Notes under the pieces: generated by a model
What the model saw: only the letters and a program-made list of their open reading frames with translations
Database searches by the model: none
Told to the model about the DNA's origin: nothing
Origin: Rhodospirillaceae bacterium
GTDB taxonomy: Bacteria; Pseudomonadota; Alphaproteobacteria; Rickettsiales; UBA3002
Direction of reading: 5' to 3'
Length of the DNA: 6,681 nt
Assembly (NCBI GenBank): GCA_947458525.1
Contig: CANHAG010000078.1
Span: 1 to 6,681, forward strand
In this document: piece after piece, positions 6,615-6,681 of the stretch
Layout of the letters: every line of letters starts with the position of its first letter
Position numbering within the stretch: position 1 is the stretch's first letter
Translations under genes and position numbers: made by a program

Positions 6615-6620
6615 CTTAAC
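6605..6620 (+). promoter_or_regulatory. CtrA-type binding site TTAA-N7-TTAAC
   Basis: TTAA (6605-6608), seven bases, then TTAAC (6616-6620) is an exact match to the full CtrA box, the operator of the alphaproteobacterial cell-cycle and motility response regulator. It lies 110 bases after the dnaA stop and 61 from the window end, in non-coding DNA, so it probably controls a plus-strand gene starting beyond the window. No clear -10 element was found downstream. The match is direct; CtrA binding is inferred. Confidence 0.55.
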
Positions 6621-6681
6621 CATATTCGTAGTAGGGTCGTTTCTGCGTAAAGGGGGGGCTTAGGTAAGCGCCACCGTGCAA

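Noticed and set aside
6504..6623. A 39-codon minus-strand ORF (MVKKPLRKYDGLMTIMRKACMEG...) after dnaA.
   Set aside because: No Shine-Dalgarno, no recognised family, it overlaps the dnaA-end hairpin, and the CtrA-type box covers its first codons, so chance is more likely. Conservation would be needed to revive it.
6495..6681. Possible oriC next to dnaA.
   Set aside because: No TTATCCACA-like boxes and no AT-rich unwinding stretch are seen on either side of dnaA. Scattered TGTGCAAAA matches in ubiB and the rhodanese gene are single and lie in coding DNA.
6655..6681. A gene starting at the GTG at 6676 after the seven-G run.
   Set aside because: The G run is about 17 bases from the GTG and only two codons are visible, so no coding call can be supported.

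Overview
This is a chromosomal segment from an alphaproteobacterium (order not resolved). The evidence is the block ubiB-ubiE / mutM / rpsT / dnaA, whose proteins carry alphaproteobacterial wording (for example the N-terminus of UbiE and the box VII region of DnaA). A perfect TTAA-N7-TTAAC CtrA-type box also lies downstream of dnaA. Base composition is moderately GC-rich and looks uniform by eye. I see no mobile elements, tRNAs, rRNAs or CRISPR repeats.

Layout, left to right. Positions 1-1014 (+) hold the 3' part of a multi-membrane-span O-antigen ligase/polymerase (Wzy_C-type) gene that runs in from before the window. It meets, tail to tail with only a 20-base gap, a minus-strand pair transcribed right to left: ubiE (3196 to 2456) then ubiB (2456 to 1035). 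Their stop and start codons share a base (TGATG). Both act in ubiquinone biosynthesis: UbiE is the C-methylase and UbiB the atypical kinase/ATPase. Only 54 bases separate the ubiE start from the divergent mutM (3251-4096, +), a formamidopyrimidine-DNA glycosylase. After a 142-base gap with a plausible sigma70-type promoter comes rpsT (4239-4511, +; ribosomal protein S20). A 115-base gap follows, then a small single-domain rhodanese (4627-5076, +). Its stop codon shares a base (TAATG) with the start of dnaA (5076-6494, +), the replication initiator. The final 187 bases hold hairpins at the dnaA stop and, further on, the CtrA-type box, probably the control region of a gene beyond the window.

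Most of the window is conserved housekeeping DNA, and I do not see an undescribed multi-gene system. The points most worth a second look are: a start-stop mini-ORF (AUG GGU UAA) directly before rpsT that takes the better-placed Shine-Dalgarno; the tight coupling of a rhodanese to dnaA; a UbiB that seems to lack the usual C-terminal membrane helices; and the CtrA-type box with an overlapping inverted repeat at the right edge.
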